A stretch of DNA of 64,000 nt from NCBI GenBank assembly GCA_029931535.1, contig JAQPZY010001436.1, positions 2,569,001 to 2,633,000 on the forward strand. The letters are read 5' to 3'. This document shows, piece by piece, positions 45,434-56,519 of this stretch. Each line of letters opens with the position of its first letter. The stretch's first letter is position 1. Position numbers and translations under genes: made by a program. The notes below the pieces were generated by a model. The model ran no database searches. It saw only the letters and a list, made by a program, of their open reading frames with translations, and had not been told where the DNA came from. Source of the stretch: Margaritifera margaritifera (lineage: Eukaryota > Mollusca > Bivalvia > Unionida > Margaritiferidae).

Positions 45434-45685
45434 CTAGTACCATATAAATATATATTTATATTTTGAGATCCTACCCTTTTCACCTATTTTATATTTTGGC
45501 GTTCCATGGGTCTCAGTTATTATATAACCAAATAAGATTATACATGCTTGAATAGGTGATATGTCTACTAATGTGTGATAAGATCTGTTATATCCATCAA
45601 TAAGGTTTTGGGATATATTTACCCATTTTCTGGTTTCATTTTCAGTAAAATACTTCTGATGCAAAATAGAAAACAGAGTATCCAC
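45434..45685 (-). pseudogene. Polinton-type integrase C-terminal remnant (second element)
   Basis: The open 83-codon frame reads KYFTENETRKWVNISQNLID, GYNRSYHTLVDISPIQAC and PKYKIGEKGRISKYK. This matches the end of the core (YFT....W.D.L..LV..YN.SYH..I...P..A) and the SH3-like tail (KIGD.VRISK) of Maverick integrases, as also found at 4800-5060. It is a different copy on the opposite strand with its own sequence. The catalytic residues lie upstream and are missing, replaced by a LINE fragment at 45701. Confidence 0.75.
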
Positions 45686-45700
45686 TCATGAAACATAGTA

Positions 45701-45949
45701 ATGAATATTTTCCATCTTGTCTTGCTAAAGCAAAGTCATTTAATAAATATTGTTTCTGAACAATCCTTTGTAGATGATACTTCCACTGCCCTGCCTTCCA
45801 TATATGTGCCTGACATTGGCCCTAATAATATTCACATCAGTAGAAATGATATCGAAAATGTTTTTTCAAATCTCAACATTTGCAACGCAGGGGGTCCTGA
45901 TATGACCCACCCTAGGCTACTTAAAGAAAACACAAAGATTTTCTCTTAG
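45701..45949 (+). pseudogene. Non-LTR retrotransposon RT fragment
   Basis: The open frame reads EQSFVDDTSTALPSIYVPDI, HISRNDIENVFSNLNICNAG and GPDMTHPRLLKEN. This fits the segment just before RT domain I of CR1/jockey-like LINEs ('F..V....L......I..I.I...DV...L..L...KA.GPDGI.PR.LKE'). It stops at TAG, with no further RT motifs visible. It abuts the integrase remnant head to head. Confidence 0.7.
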
Positions 45950-46368
45950 ACCGTACAAAAAGAGAAAATGCTTGGCGGTTTCTGGTTCACCTGATGAACA
46001 TCAATTGCTAAATGACAAATGCTTTGTGAAAAGATCGTTCTTTAATAAACTATAACCTAGTCGAAGTCATGTGTGCATAATTTGTGCTGATCTTTCACCT
46101 TGATGCAAACATATTAGGACGTGTTCTAGATTACTATTTAAGTGTGATTTAAAAGAGTATAATAAAGGGTTGTTTTTATCAGAAACCGAACAATAGGAAT
46201 TTTGTTCCATAGTATAGATACAACTTAGATATTAATGGGTAACTCTTTGCGATCCCTTGAGATCAACGAGGCGATTTTACGTCGGTCCAATAGTACATAA
46301 TTGTAACTAAGAGATTTGCTTAGTCACTACGTATGTCTTCACACTAAGCTGTTGTACGTGTATTTAGC

Positions 46369-46453
<85 letters not shown>

Positions 46454-48010
46454 ACCTGCTCTGAAGTATACATTCCTTCACACACCCCCACCGTCATCAT
46501 CCCCAACATCTCGCTTTTTAATTTTTCTCTCATATTTTTGTGCTTTAGGTATATAGCATCATGTTTCTACTATAAATGCTTATAAGATACTGCTGTGTGA
46601 TATTATTACAATATTGTATGTTCAATTGTCTTTTAATATCTCATTAGCATTTTTCAATGTTTACAATCATGTGCCTTTCATTACTCAGGTCAGCGACATT
46701 ATTAAAGAAAATATTATTGTTAATGAGGAGAGCTCAATCTTCTATATATCTTGTTGGATTTTATTTAGTTTCTATGATGACTTATGCAAATAAATGCAGT
46801 TAAAATAAATCAACTTGTTGGGAATGGATTTTTTTAACGAAAATATTTATCATTAATCGTAAAATTTACGTTCCAAGTCCGGGAAAAAATTGGGACACAA
46901 AAAAGTAAAATGTTAAAAAATTTGTCTTGACGATCCGGAAATCCCGATGAATAAAAATAGAGGTCATTCTACCTTACATGGTCAATGCGTTCATGGCACA
47001 TATATATCTATGTAGAGCACAGTTCGCAACGATGCTTTTATCTGTAATGTTAGTCGTGATTGTTATTTAGATACGTGACTTACTGTTGTAATCCTTCAAA
47101 AATAATAAATCATAAAATATATTCATTCTGTTTAGTATTATGAAAATTATTCCACTACAGTTTATCTAAATATTTCGACTCGTTTGTTTAGCACTTATCA
47201 AGTCGCCATTTTCTACCGTTACGAATGATTAATCACGCGTTTACCATGTGTTACTTGTGTAGAGTTGTTTGATCGTGGGATACTATATGGCACTAGCCAC
47301 ATTTGTAAACAAACAGAAAATAATAAACAGAATAAAAATAAACACTGAATTTACAAAAATTATGCATCATTTTTCGTTTTGTGATCATGTCAGAATGGCT
47401 TGGGCTGTTCAACAAGATATAATAAGGATGAGCAAAAGGTTAATATGCGGAAACAACTGTCATTATGGCGTGGAGTATTCACCAGAATTATTATTACATG
47501 AACACTAAAGAATCAATAAAAGCTGTTGAATTAGCACCGTTATGATTAATGTCCACATGACATTATATATCTTTCACGCCGACATACAACATTACATGGT
47601 CGATACACTCCATATTAACAAAGGAACATAACTCAAGCGTATATGGTATAAATTCGGTAATCCGGAACATTCATTAATCCCAATTTTTTTCCAGAAACGA
47701 AAGTGTCCAGATGAACGAGGTTCCACTGTATATATTTTTAAAGTTACTAGTTTGCGATCGAGACAGTTAGCTATGAGGAAATTAATTCACACTGATTCTA
47801 ATATCAAAGTCCATGAATGCATTGCTAATAGCTTATTTGCTCACTTTGCAAGAGAATCCATTTTGACCGTAAAAAATCTTTTAAGTTTTTAATTAATTAA
47901 AATACAATAATAAGAAGGCTAACTTTTAAAGCTGATTAAAAACAGATCATCAATATACATTCTGTACCAGAAGACGGGATTAGCAGTGGTGCTAAAATGA
48001 TCGGTTTAGT
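45950..48010. other. Intergenic DNA, no gene seen
   Basis: Apart from the (TA)n tract, nothing is recognised. The 79-codon frame at 47269-47508 lacks known motifs. Confidence 0.45.
46372..46450. repeat. (TA)n microsatellite
   Basis: Uninterrupted TA run of about 79 bases. Confidence 0.99.
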
Positions 48011-48017
48011 GGTTTAA

Positions 48018-48194
48018 ACGTGTTTTGCTGCACATCAACACTTTCAAGGTTTTATCTTTCAGAGGAAGTAGAATAAAGTGCCTTCCCCAAGCACACACAA
48101 CGGTAGCGGATCCAGTTGATCTGATGGTGGGAATCGAAACCGCATCCTTTTGGTCACGAGTCCAAAGTTTTAACCACCGAACCAGGGCGGCTCC
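48018..48194 (-). mobile_element. tRNA-derived SINE, minus strand
   Basis: Read on the minus strand it starts with an A-box-like TGGTTCGGTGGTTAAAA, then GGACTCGTGACCAAAAGGAT and the B-box GGTTTCGATTCCC. The body CATCAGATCAACTGGATCCG and TTGGGGAAGGCACTTTAT follows. The order A box, B box, body shared with 17300-17462 identifies a SINE, not a tRNA gene: no cloverleaf 3' half is present. Better preserved than the plus-strand copy. Confidence 0.8.
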
Positions 48195-49020
48195 TAATTG
48201 AATACTAACGGATTCCGTTTAAACAGCTGCCGTAAAGTTCTGTGATAAAAATATATATTTAGGGTTGCAATTGGGACCACTAGTGTTTGTCCCTGAGCAC
48301 ATAATGTTGACTTTATGGAATAAAGGCGCAGAGATAAGAGTCTGTTGGTGGATCAATGTGACTTAATAAACCGTTCACGATCAATTAATGAGTATGAGTG
48401 ATGGTGTAACCTGTTATTTGCTTTGCTTTTAGGTTTTTAATTGGAGCAAATTCTGAAGATTAACTAAATATCGATATTCATTTTGCTTGACTTCTTTCTT
48501 TCGAAATAAGATGATTTTGTGTACTAAATGAATGCGACAGTAGGCGCACAAGGTGTGATATCGTTTATCAAAAGGCATGATGCAAGTTTCAAGAGCACAG
48601 TAGAGTAAAAAATAGTATCTTTTCTGACAAGGAATTTCTTCTTAAACAACGTTGCGTGTTGGTATATGATACAATCAATATTTAAAACTGCAGAGAATTC
48701 CATGACACATGAAGCACTTATACAACATTTTAATCGCCAATGGTCGTGATCTTAGGTGTTTACAAATTGTTTTGAAGATTCAACGATTTATTTCATGAAA
48801 TAATGTAGCGTTCCATTCGAAGTACATGCTAAAATTTAACTTGAGCAAGACGGTCTTCAAAAAAGAATGACCTCAATAGAAAGAATCCTACAAAAAGCAT
48901 GCTAAAAAGTATGAAACATAACTATTTCATCCAGTGCAGTTTCTCCTGGGAGCCACCATGTTCTTCACTTCTCAGCATGGATGGATAATATACGTTAAAG
49001 ATATGGGACAATACGTCAGC
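48195..49020. other. 3' flank of the receptor gene
   Basis: No other gene seen. Poly-A signals for the minus-strand receptor gene may be among AATAAA/ATTAAA-type motifs in the first few hundred bases below 49020; I could not single one out. Confidence 0.35.
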
Positions 49021-49215
49021 TCAGGTTGATATCGGGTACACAACATTGTTAAGTTTCTTGCAACAACAGACAATCTTGGCCATTGACCGTCTGAAATCCT
49101 GGCTGAAGATTAAATATATGATAGGATTGCTGATGGTGCTGAGAGTTGTCATGGTATTGTCAACAATGTTAAGCCATCCACCGTAACTCGCCGAGTCGTC
49201 TTCACCTGTGATCTC
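49021..49215 (-). CDS. Receptor exon 3: TM7 and cytoplasmic tail
   Basis: Encodes EITGEDDSASYGGWLNIVDN, then TMTTLSTISNPIIYLIFSQD (NPxxY motif, TM7), helix 8 FRRSMAKIVCCCKKL (three Cys suitable for palmitoylation) and ends NNVVYPIST with TGA. The acceptor lies directly against a (TTA)n run. Confidence 0.9.
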   Translation of the reverse strand, partial: EITGEDDSASYGGWLNIVDNTMTTLSTISNPIIYLIFSQDFRRSMAKIVCCCKKLNNVVYPIST

Positions 49216-49218
49216 CTT

Positions 49219-49262
<44 letters not shown>

Positions 49263-52200
49263 TAATACTAAAAAATTACAAGAAGAAAAAGGAGAAAAAG
49301 AAGAGCAATCATGAGGTTGCTGTTAGAAAAATTTAAAGCAGACTGTTATTACTCTTGTTTATTTCTTCTTAATCCGTCCAAGTTGTTGTAATCACCGTCC
49401 TTACTATATAGAATGAAATTAGAATTAATAAAAATATTGTGAAGATTTTAAGATGACAAAATTACACCATCTTTCGGTCTAAGTAATCAGAACCTGTCTA
49501 TTGCTCTTAAGTAATGACATATTCAATGAGGTAATTACGATTGTTGCATTACATTAGTCATCATCATCAATATCGATGTGTGAACTTTACCAATATCTTT
49601 GGAAACAAACATAGAACCATTTTATACTTCTTGTAGAACTATAACACGGATGTTTATTTGCCAGTGAAACTACTGCCTTTTATTGGACAGCAAAACATGA
49701 TGTCACTATCAAATTGATGAAAAATGATCACTAGCCCACTATACATACCTCCATTACAAACGTTGCGAAATAGGGCGTCCACAACAGTATAAATACCACC
49801 GAAGTTGTAATTAGCATCTTGAGGACCCCGATCTTCTTTTTAGAGAGGGGACTGGACATTTTAATAAGGTTGACAGGTTGCTGTATCTGTTGCTGCTTCC
49901 GAAGGTTGAGCGAGGTTTTCCAGATGTATATAATAATACGAGTGTAACAGAATACAAGAAGGGCCGTTGGAATAGCGTAAGCAATTACAATCACACAAAC
50001 AGCATAGATGGTTTGGAAATTCTTCACGATTCCATGCGAGCCGCATTCTTTGATAAAGACAGTTCCATTTTCCTTAGAATTGTAATATGTATGGTACTCG
50101 TAAAGTTGAGGACAGGAGACAAGCACAGAAAAAACCCATATTCCTGCGATGATCCACAAGGCACGCTGGATTTGAAGTGGCCGGTTTTTGACTATCGTCT
50201 GATAGCGGTCAATAGCAATAGCTACCATAGTGCTGATGGAAGCCATTACGGTCATGAGTGGTAGGAACATAGTCAGTTTGCATTCAGCTTCACCTGCAAC
50301 AAGGGAACATTTTGTCATTGGTAATTTTCTGATTCATTGAATATTTGGGTGATTGATTTATCGATCGATCGATTGATTTGATTAATCCACATGCCAACCA
50401 TACTTGTGTATAATTCCATATATTAATCATATTTTGTGATAGTTCCATACGTTGATCATATCTGTTCATATACTGGATCATTTGTTTTTATTTGTTAAAA
50501 TTTCACGCTTTGATTGGTTCCATTTAGGAACGATATCATTTTGTTATATCCATTGTTGAACTTTATGCTCATCATTTTGTTATCTCTACAGCTAGATTGT
50601 ATGCGCATGAGTATGGTGTCAGATTCAATGATTATTCATATGCATTATAAATAAACATCTCAGTGACGTAATTGTGTTTAGTGTTTCTGCTAGATCCAAT
50701 CCCACCCAGCTTCAGTCCTTCACATTATAATTTATTCTAATTCGCCAAGAAATAAAATTAAGTGAAATAAATTAACTAGCAATGGTAAAACAATAATGTA
50801 ACCAGTTTATTGAGCTGAATGATTATATCTGTGTTATAAGAATGGGTTGCAGTATACTGAGGGGCTTTATAGTGACGTAATACTGCAATTAGATGGTTGC
50901 TTGGTTGTAACGGCATTTTCAACTCATTTATTGACCATAAAATGCGGAGGAAATGGGAGCTAAGTGCATTTCACAAGGACACAGTGACGCTCTACCAACT
51001 GAACTACCGCAGCTTCTAGAAATTACGAGATACAAATATAGGCTTGGGAGACAATATAAAAAGTCTCCCCTTTTTGCGCACGAACAAGATATGGCATTAT
51101 ATTTGCCCAGTTCAAAGCACTGACATTTAATTTAATGACTTCATTATGTGCATGACACAAAAAACGCTAATGTAAAACTCAAATGCTGTTATGACTTCCT
51201 TTTATAAATATACATTTTATTTCAGTCTACTTTAAATATGCATACTTTTTTTCCATTACTTTTTAAATGTGTGTTCTTCAACGCTCAAAGCACCATCAAG
51301 CCTGTCAAGATTTCAGGTCGTCTTGATTCACCACCCACCCACCCATCCCGTCACCGGTCTAGGGTTTAGGTTTCGAATTTGTAAAGCTACAAAAGCCAAC
51401 ACAGGATGAATGTCCAAGGCTAGTCTTTTCTCCTTCTTCGGATGTTGATGAAAAATCTCAAATTTATGCGTTTTGTCGATTGATTCATTATTTATTGATC
51501 AACACTAGGATTTAATGAGATGAATAAACATAGGACATGTAGAAAGCACCTATATGGGGAACATATTGAACGAAGCAGACAAGTTAGACACTCGACAACT
51601 ATAGGCGTATTTACTCTATGCGTTATATATTGGGAATCGAATAGGAAATTAAAACAGTCCAAATTAACCACGCACTTCTTGTAAGTCTGAACTGTAAAAT
51701 AAGAGAGTTCCAAGATTTCGTATTTCGGCAAACGTTTGCAAACAGCAAATCATGCATGATCCCTGTACTGATCAGCTTAAATTCCTGGAGAAAATCACAT
51801 AAAATGATAATGTTGTTGTTAGAATCCGAAATAGCGGTTGATGAAGTAAACGATGCAAAGACGCCACAAGATTCACAAATTAAAACAAGAGGAGAAATTA
51901 AATGTAATCAGTATAAAGATTAGAGAAGGTTATGTAAAAGGGTTTAGACTTACTATTCAGTAATCAACATTAATAAGAAAATGAGAAAACGCCCATTCGA
52001 TGAAGTGACACTTATAAGAACTAGAACTGTTAGTGATGGGTGCGTCGCAAAGAGTTTACACTTTGCTCAGAAGGCCCTAAACAGAGGAATATATATAGGG
52101 AAAGAAAGTTAGGAGAATTGATATTTAGGCGCCGTAACCACTCTAAACGTTGACGTGGAATGCTGAAAAACCACATCTTTCAAGGTCTTATCAATATAAA

Positions 52201-54301
52201 CCTGCACGCCAAATTTGGTTGACAACAATTGTTTTGTAAAGTAATGCCGCACAGAGCAACGTGAGGAGGAAGGTAAGCCACTGGATTTAACTGTTCAAAA
52301 TGATAATGTTGGAAGTTTGAAAATTAAACTCATTTCAAGGCCATACTTACTGTATAAAATGGAATGATATAAATCATGCTAATTTAAGGCCTTCTCGATA
52401 TCAATATGCACAGTGCATTTGATCGAAATTGAAAAAGATAGCATGCTTCAGAAACCAAAGAAAAAAGGTGCTGTCAGAGGCTATAACTCCTCTACATGAT
52501 GTTGCTGAATGCTGGAAATCAAACTCGATCGAGATATGATTAATATAAAACTATATGCCAAAGCTGGTTGAAATCTAACAATTCCTGGTAAGGTAATGCT
52601 GCATAAACCAATGTCAGGAGGATAGCAGTCAGAGGGCATATCTTCTGTAAAATATATTACGTTGTGGAATGGTGGAAATCAAACTCATTATAGGTCGCAG
52701 CAACATACAGCTGCATACTAAATTCGGTTGACATCAAACAGTTCTGTAAAGTTATGCTGCAGAAACTAAGTAAGAAGGACGGGCAATGAGGATGCATATC
52801 TCCTGTATATGATGTCGTGAAATTCTTAAAATAGAACTCATTCAAGGTTCACTAGTATAGAACAGAATACCAAATTTAGTTGAGATCCTTGGCTAAGTTA
52901 AGCTGCGGAACCGAACATTACGGGGATGGGCAATAAAGGGCCATAATTAATAATAGCATAGAGAACTGAAAATCGACATCTTTTGAGGTCTTATCGATGT
53001 AAAGCTGCATGCCAAATCCAACAATTCCCGCTTCGCCGTCTTCGTCGAGTGGGGTCCTAACTTCAGCAACGATATCGTAAGAATATCGAGAAATAATATA
53101 AAGAATTCGATATTTTGCTTGCAAAGATACATAAATCAAACTTGAAATTCTGCTCGTACCACCCACCGAGTCAACATACACACATACATGTTTTTACATA
53201 CATACATACATACTCACGCACTTATTTCCGTACGTACGGTACATACGTTCTTACTGTTACAATTATAAGGAACACAATAAAGAAAAGACGACTTCTATGC
53301 TGGTTCATTCGAAATTCCTCATGACCAATCATATTTAAGTGACTCCAGGAAAGTATCAATTGTTAAGAAGTATAAGCTTATGTATGAAAGGATGTTGCAA
53401 ACGCAGTTTATGATATCTATAAAGATAATTACTTCTGAATAGATATGAAAGTTTGTAAGAAATATAATGTTATTATAATTAATTCATTCATTGCTCTTCT
53501 TCTTCTTTATCACCCACTGTTGTTGCTATTATTATTCTTGACGTCATTTATGTTATTATGAAACATATTGCAAGGAGCAAACTAGTTGTCGTTTTTAATC
53601 CAGTTTACATTAATAAATTTGTGGACAATAAATACGTACACGTCTTTCCTGATAATCGGCAAATTACGGAAACAATTGTATCTACCGCCACATTAATAAA
53701 GTAGTCCGGTTGCCTAGAACTTAAAGTAACTTTATTTACAGTATATTCTGTAACGAAAGACTAATTTAGGACAGACGCACATCATTCTTGAACCTTTTTG
53801 GTAATTTCCGGAGAAAATAGAAAAATACTGAGTGTATTAGGCTAATTAATATGCTCAAGTCTCGTACATTAACGAGAAGTCCGGCCATACATACATGTAA
53901 CCAACCAATGTTATCTTGTTCTGCCTGGGAGAAGCCATCTTCTGTGGAGTTTAATTACGAATAATTGACATATTGATAACACAGTAGTGAATGAAGAAAA
54001 TTAATTTCTAAAATATAGGTCATGCGTAATCATAAATGTATGTGAGAAGATGGGGGTTCTAGAGCCTTTCAACCTAGGTCTCACACAAATGAATACATCC
54101 ACAACATATATCCAGTTCGACCAGTTATCTTTAGATGAATCTAATGACTTGATGTAAAAAATAGTGTTCCTTCAATTACGTCTTTGTTTCAAGAACAAAT
54201 GAAGCCTCCATTGTGTCCCTCAACACCGTTTTTGTTCCAAGTACAAATGACAAATGGGAACGATAGAATACAATAGGGAACACACTGGTAGTATTCAGTT
54301 G

Positions 54302-54332
<31 letters not shown>

Positions 54333-55782
54333 TGTATGTATGTATGTATGTATGTATGTATGTATGTATGTATGTATGTATGTATGTATGTATGTATGTA
54401 TCAGCTAATTAAGATTTATGTGTCAATCTTCCAAAGATGAAATTACCATATATCAATTTATAAAATTAGGAGAAATAAGACAATGTTCGCTCACATTCGG
54501 TAGGTATTTGTATCGTTTATGCTTATTTTATCATGGCGTTTTATTTCAACTTTATTGGTTTTCCTCGCTGGAGAACTCAGCGATAGCAGCAATAAATTCA
54601 ATAAGGAAAGTAGTATATAATATGCATAATATATGGCTATAAAATCGTCTCACCAAAGAGGGGACTGCGCTTTTTTCTATCCAGTATATCAGGGTTATAT
54701 GACATTCAATATAAAATGATGCGAAAAGCAATAATAAATCCGATAAACTGAAACTTCATTTCCGAATCTTCTATAAAACGAGATCATATTAAAGTAATAA
54801 ATTTTCATGTCTTTTGAACTTCGTTATATAATAAGTTACTGCATTTTGCTTTTTTTGGCGAGCATTATACGAGAAAAGCGACACAGTCTCAAAAAGCACA
54901 AAATAGAAATTACATATCTGAACGTTTTCCTTGAAAACGGTAACACCATTTAATAGAACAACTCTTTTGTTATTACATCGTTATACAGTACGAAGCAAAC
55001 TAGCATTAAGATAAATGGATTCTCTCTCGAATTATTTCACACTGGGACATGCTTACATATTTTATAGAGTACACAACAAAATATTGCTTGAAAGTATTTG
55101 TAATCTTACATGGTTTAGATTAAAAACTTTAAATTTCAACATTTGTTGAAATATAATGTTTCTGTCTCATAAAATTATGTTTAATTCTGAAACAAAAGTT
55201 TACAATTGCTTCCGGAATTCTGGAAGTTAAATCAGAGTTCCTCTTTGCCATTTGCAACGTCATTAAAATACAAATGTTTTGCTTAACATCGACGTTTCAG
55301 ATATGACACCGTCAGATTGAATATTTAAAAGTGCCGGTGATCCTCAAAAACATGTTACTGGGCGATACATACATACATTCATACATTTCTTGTTGTACAT
55401 ACATACATACATAACATTGTTACATCCTTTGTATGGATGATAGACCATAACTAGTATTATCATACATTCTTACATATCAAACTTATTATTTTGTGCCGTT
55501 AATTAATAATAATTCTTGAACTAACATCAATATCTTACCGCCGTCAAATTCATTTTTACCGGCTACAACGTTCTTAAAGTGAAGAGGCAGCACAGCACCA
55601 GCTTGAAGAATGTCACACACGGCCAGGTTGAAGATGTGCAAATCTATGGAGATACGGTGTTTTCTATCATTCAGGATCACTATGAGGACAAGAAAACTGA
55701 TGAAGACAGAGAAGACACAGATGACCAGCATCAGAACGTAGACGGCTGGATCACTTGGATATCCATCGTCCGCCACAGACAT
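49021..55782 (-). CDS. Rhodopsin-family G-protein-coupled receptor, three exons, 327 residues
   Basis: Exons on the minus strand: 55782-55539, 50293-49749, 49215-49021 (984 nt). Spliced phases agree: donor GGCG|GTAAG with acceptor TTGCAG|GT (phase 1), then GAG|GTATGT with AAAG|GAG (phase 0). Seven membrane segments are visible. Hallmarks: NLAVCDIL in TM2, a Cys before TM3, IDRY, Trp in TM4, ECG in loop 2, a Pro in TM5, LWTPYF in TM6 and NPIIY in TM7. The first ATG follows an in-frame TAA 54 bases upstream. The N-terminus (12 residues) and tail (~25) are short. The TM6 motif and the long Cys-containing loop 2 suggest a peptide receptor; the ligand is unknown. It is the only intact gene seen here and acts at the plasma membrane. 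Confidence 0.9.
49218..49261. repeat. (TAA)n microsatellite abutting the receptor's second acceptor site
   Basis: About 14 repeats. On the gene's strand it reads (TTA)n immediately before TAAAG|GAG, i.e. it occupies the position of the polypyrimidine tract. Confidence 0.97.
49749..50293 (-). CDS. Receptor exon 2: TM3 to TM6
   Basis: Encodes EAECKLTMFLPLMTVMAS (TM3 with the disulfide Cys), IAIDRYQTIVKNRP, WIIAGIWVFSVLVSC (TM4), ENGT glycosylation site and KECGSHG (loop 2 Cys), AYAIPTALLVFCYTRIIIYI (TM5), then a basic loop and KKKIGVLKMLITTSVVFILL with WTPYFATFVME (TM6). One continuous 545-nt exon without lesions. A plus-strand open frame across it (49878-50264) is a shadow. Confidence 0.92.
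50940..51016 (-). mobile_element. SINE head with tRNA-like A box
   Basis: The minus strand reads GCTGCGGTAGTTCAGTTGGT then AGAGCGTCACTGTGTCC, a tRNA-like 5' part with an A box. The continuation CTTGTGAAATGCACTTAGCT is SINE-like and no B-box cloverleaf half follows. A different family or subfamily from the 17.3 and 48.1 kb copies. Confidence 0.6.
52140..53030. repeat. Degenerate satellite array, about six units of ~140-175 bp
   Basis: The anchor 'CCAAATTTGGTTGA(C/A)ATC' recurs near 52210, 52400, 52559, 52720, 52872 and 53013. Each is preceded by GCTGGAAATCAAACTC-like and ATATAAA.CTGCA.GCC text and followed by GTAA.GTTATGCTGCA.AAACC. Units are only ~60-70% alike, so the array is old. Confidence 0.75.
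54304..54400. repeat. (ATGT)n microsatellite
   Basis: About 24 perfect tetranucleotide repeats; long and uninterrupted. Confidence 0.99.
55539..55782 (-). CDS. Receptor exon 1: TM1 and TM2
   Basis: Encodes MSVADDGYPSDPAVYVLMLV and the first helix through IVILNDRKHR, then DLHIFNLAVCDILQAGAVLP and FKNVVAGKNEFDG. The usual Gly-Asn of TM1 is missing (FISFLVLIVIL), while the LAxxD of TM2 is present. No signal peptide, and no glycosylation site in the N-terminus. A non-coding or additional upstream exon cannot be excluded. Confidence 0.88.
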
Positions 55783-56515
55783 AATGTCTAAGAATGTGTG
55801 AAAATTCTGTATTTCTACTGTCTTGTCCTCTCGTTATTATAGCACGTGAAATGTTCTTGTTTTAAAATGTAAATATCAATCCATTATCCAATAATGTCAA
55901 ATTATGTCGGGAAGCGATGCCAGAAAGAGTAACAATCTATGTTTCTGTTTTTTTTTATGACTTTCTTCAAACATTAGTCTTTCTAGCAGCAAAGTCGGTC
56001 CATGTTAAAATCAGCATTTTTGCTTGGACGTATCCCTGCCTCAACGTCAGAACCTGCACTGTCATTTGTTAGGTTCCATTCCTGTAACCATGTGAATCCT
56101 CGCATGTTTTACTTGCCGAAGAAATGACACCAACTGAAGCGCGCTATAATGATGATGCTTGTGACACTGGGGCTGGCTAACAATCAATTACATTTGTTGA
56201 CGCCGTAAAAATTCTTGAATGAATTGCAGACACAGAGAGTGTGACATATATAATTGATTGGTCTGAATCTTTGTTTGTTTGAAGAGGGATTCACATTTTT
56301 CACCTTTTATGTACTACTGTTGCATTTAGTGGTCGTTAATGTGAACAAAAGTAATTGAGAACAAACATCTGAGCCCAGATTTACTTTCATTAATCCGATT
56401 CAAGAAACAGAATTTTGAAGAAATGTAACGGGCGGAGTTTACACAAATAATAAATTCTACGACCCCCCCCCCCATCACAATGGTCTTGATTTCTCTCTGC
56501 AGTATATTTAGTAAG
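55783..56515. other. 5' flank of the receptor gene
   Basis: AT-rich, with a run of C at 56463-56472. A promoter for the minus-strand gene would lie here; no TATA box stands out. Nothing else recognised. Confidence 0.4.
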
Positions 56516-56519
56516 GAAA

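Larger units (their letters stand above)
50294..55538 (-). other. Intron 1 of the receptor gene (5.2 kb)
   Basis: Holds a tRNA-headed SINE (50940-51015), a degenerate satellite array (52140-53030), CATA/ACAT-rich patches (53176-53250, 55366-55412) and an (ATGT)n tract. No further coding exon was recognised. Confidence 0.6.

Noticed and set aside
46316..46585. ORFs reading IYIYIY on both strands
   Set aside because: Products of the (TA)n microsatellite.
48100..48194. Possible tRNA gene (A and B boxes)
   Set aside because: No acceptor-stem pairing or 3' half; body shared with another SINE copy at 17.3 kb.
49878..50264. 128-codon plus-strand ORF
   Set aside because: Shadow of receptor exon 2, whose own strand carries all class A receptor motifs.
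50940..51016. Possible tRNA gene
   Set aside because: Good A box but no B-box cloverleaf half; continues as SINE body.
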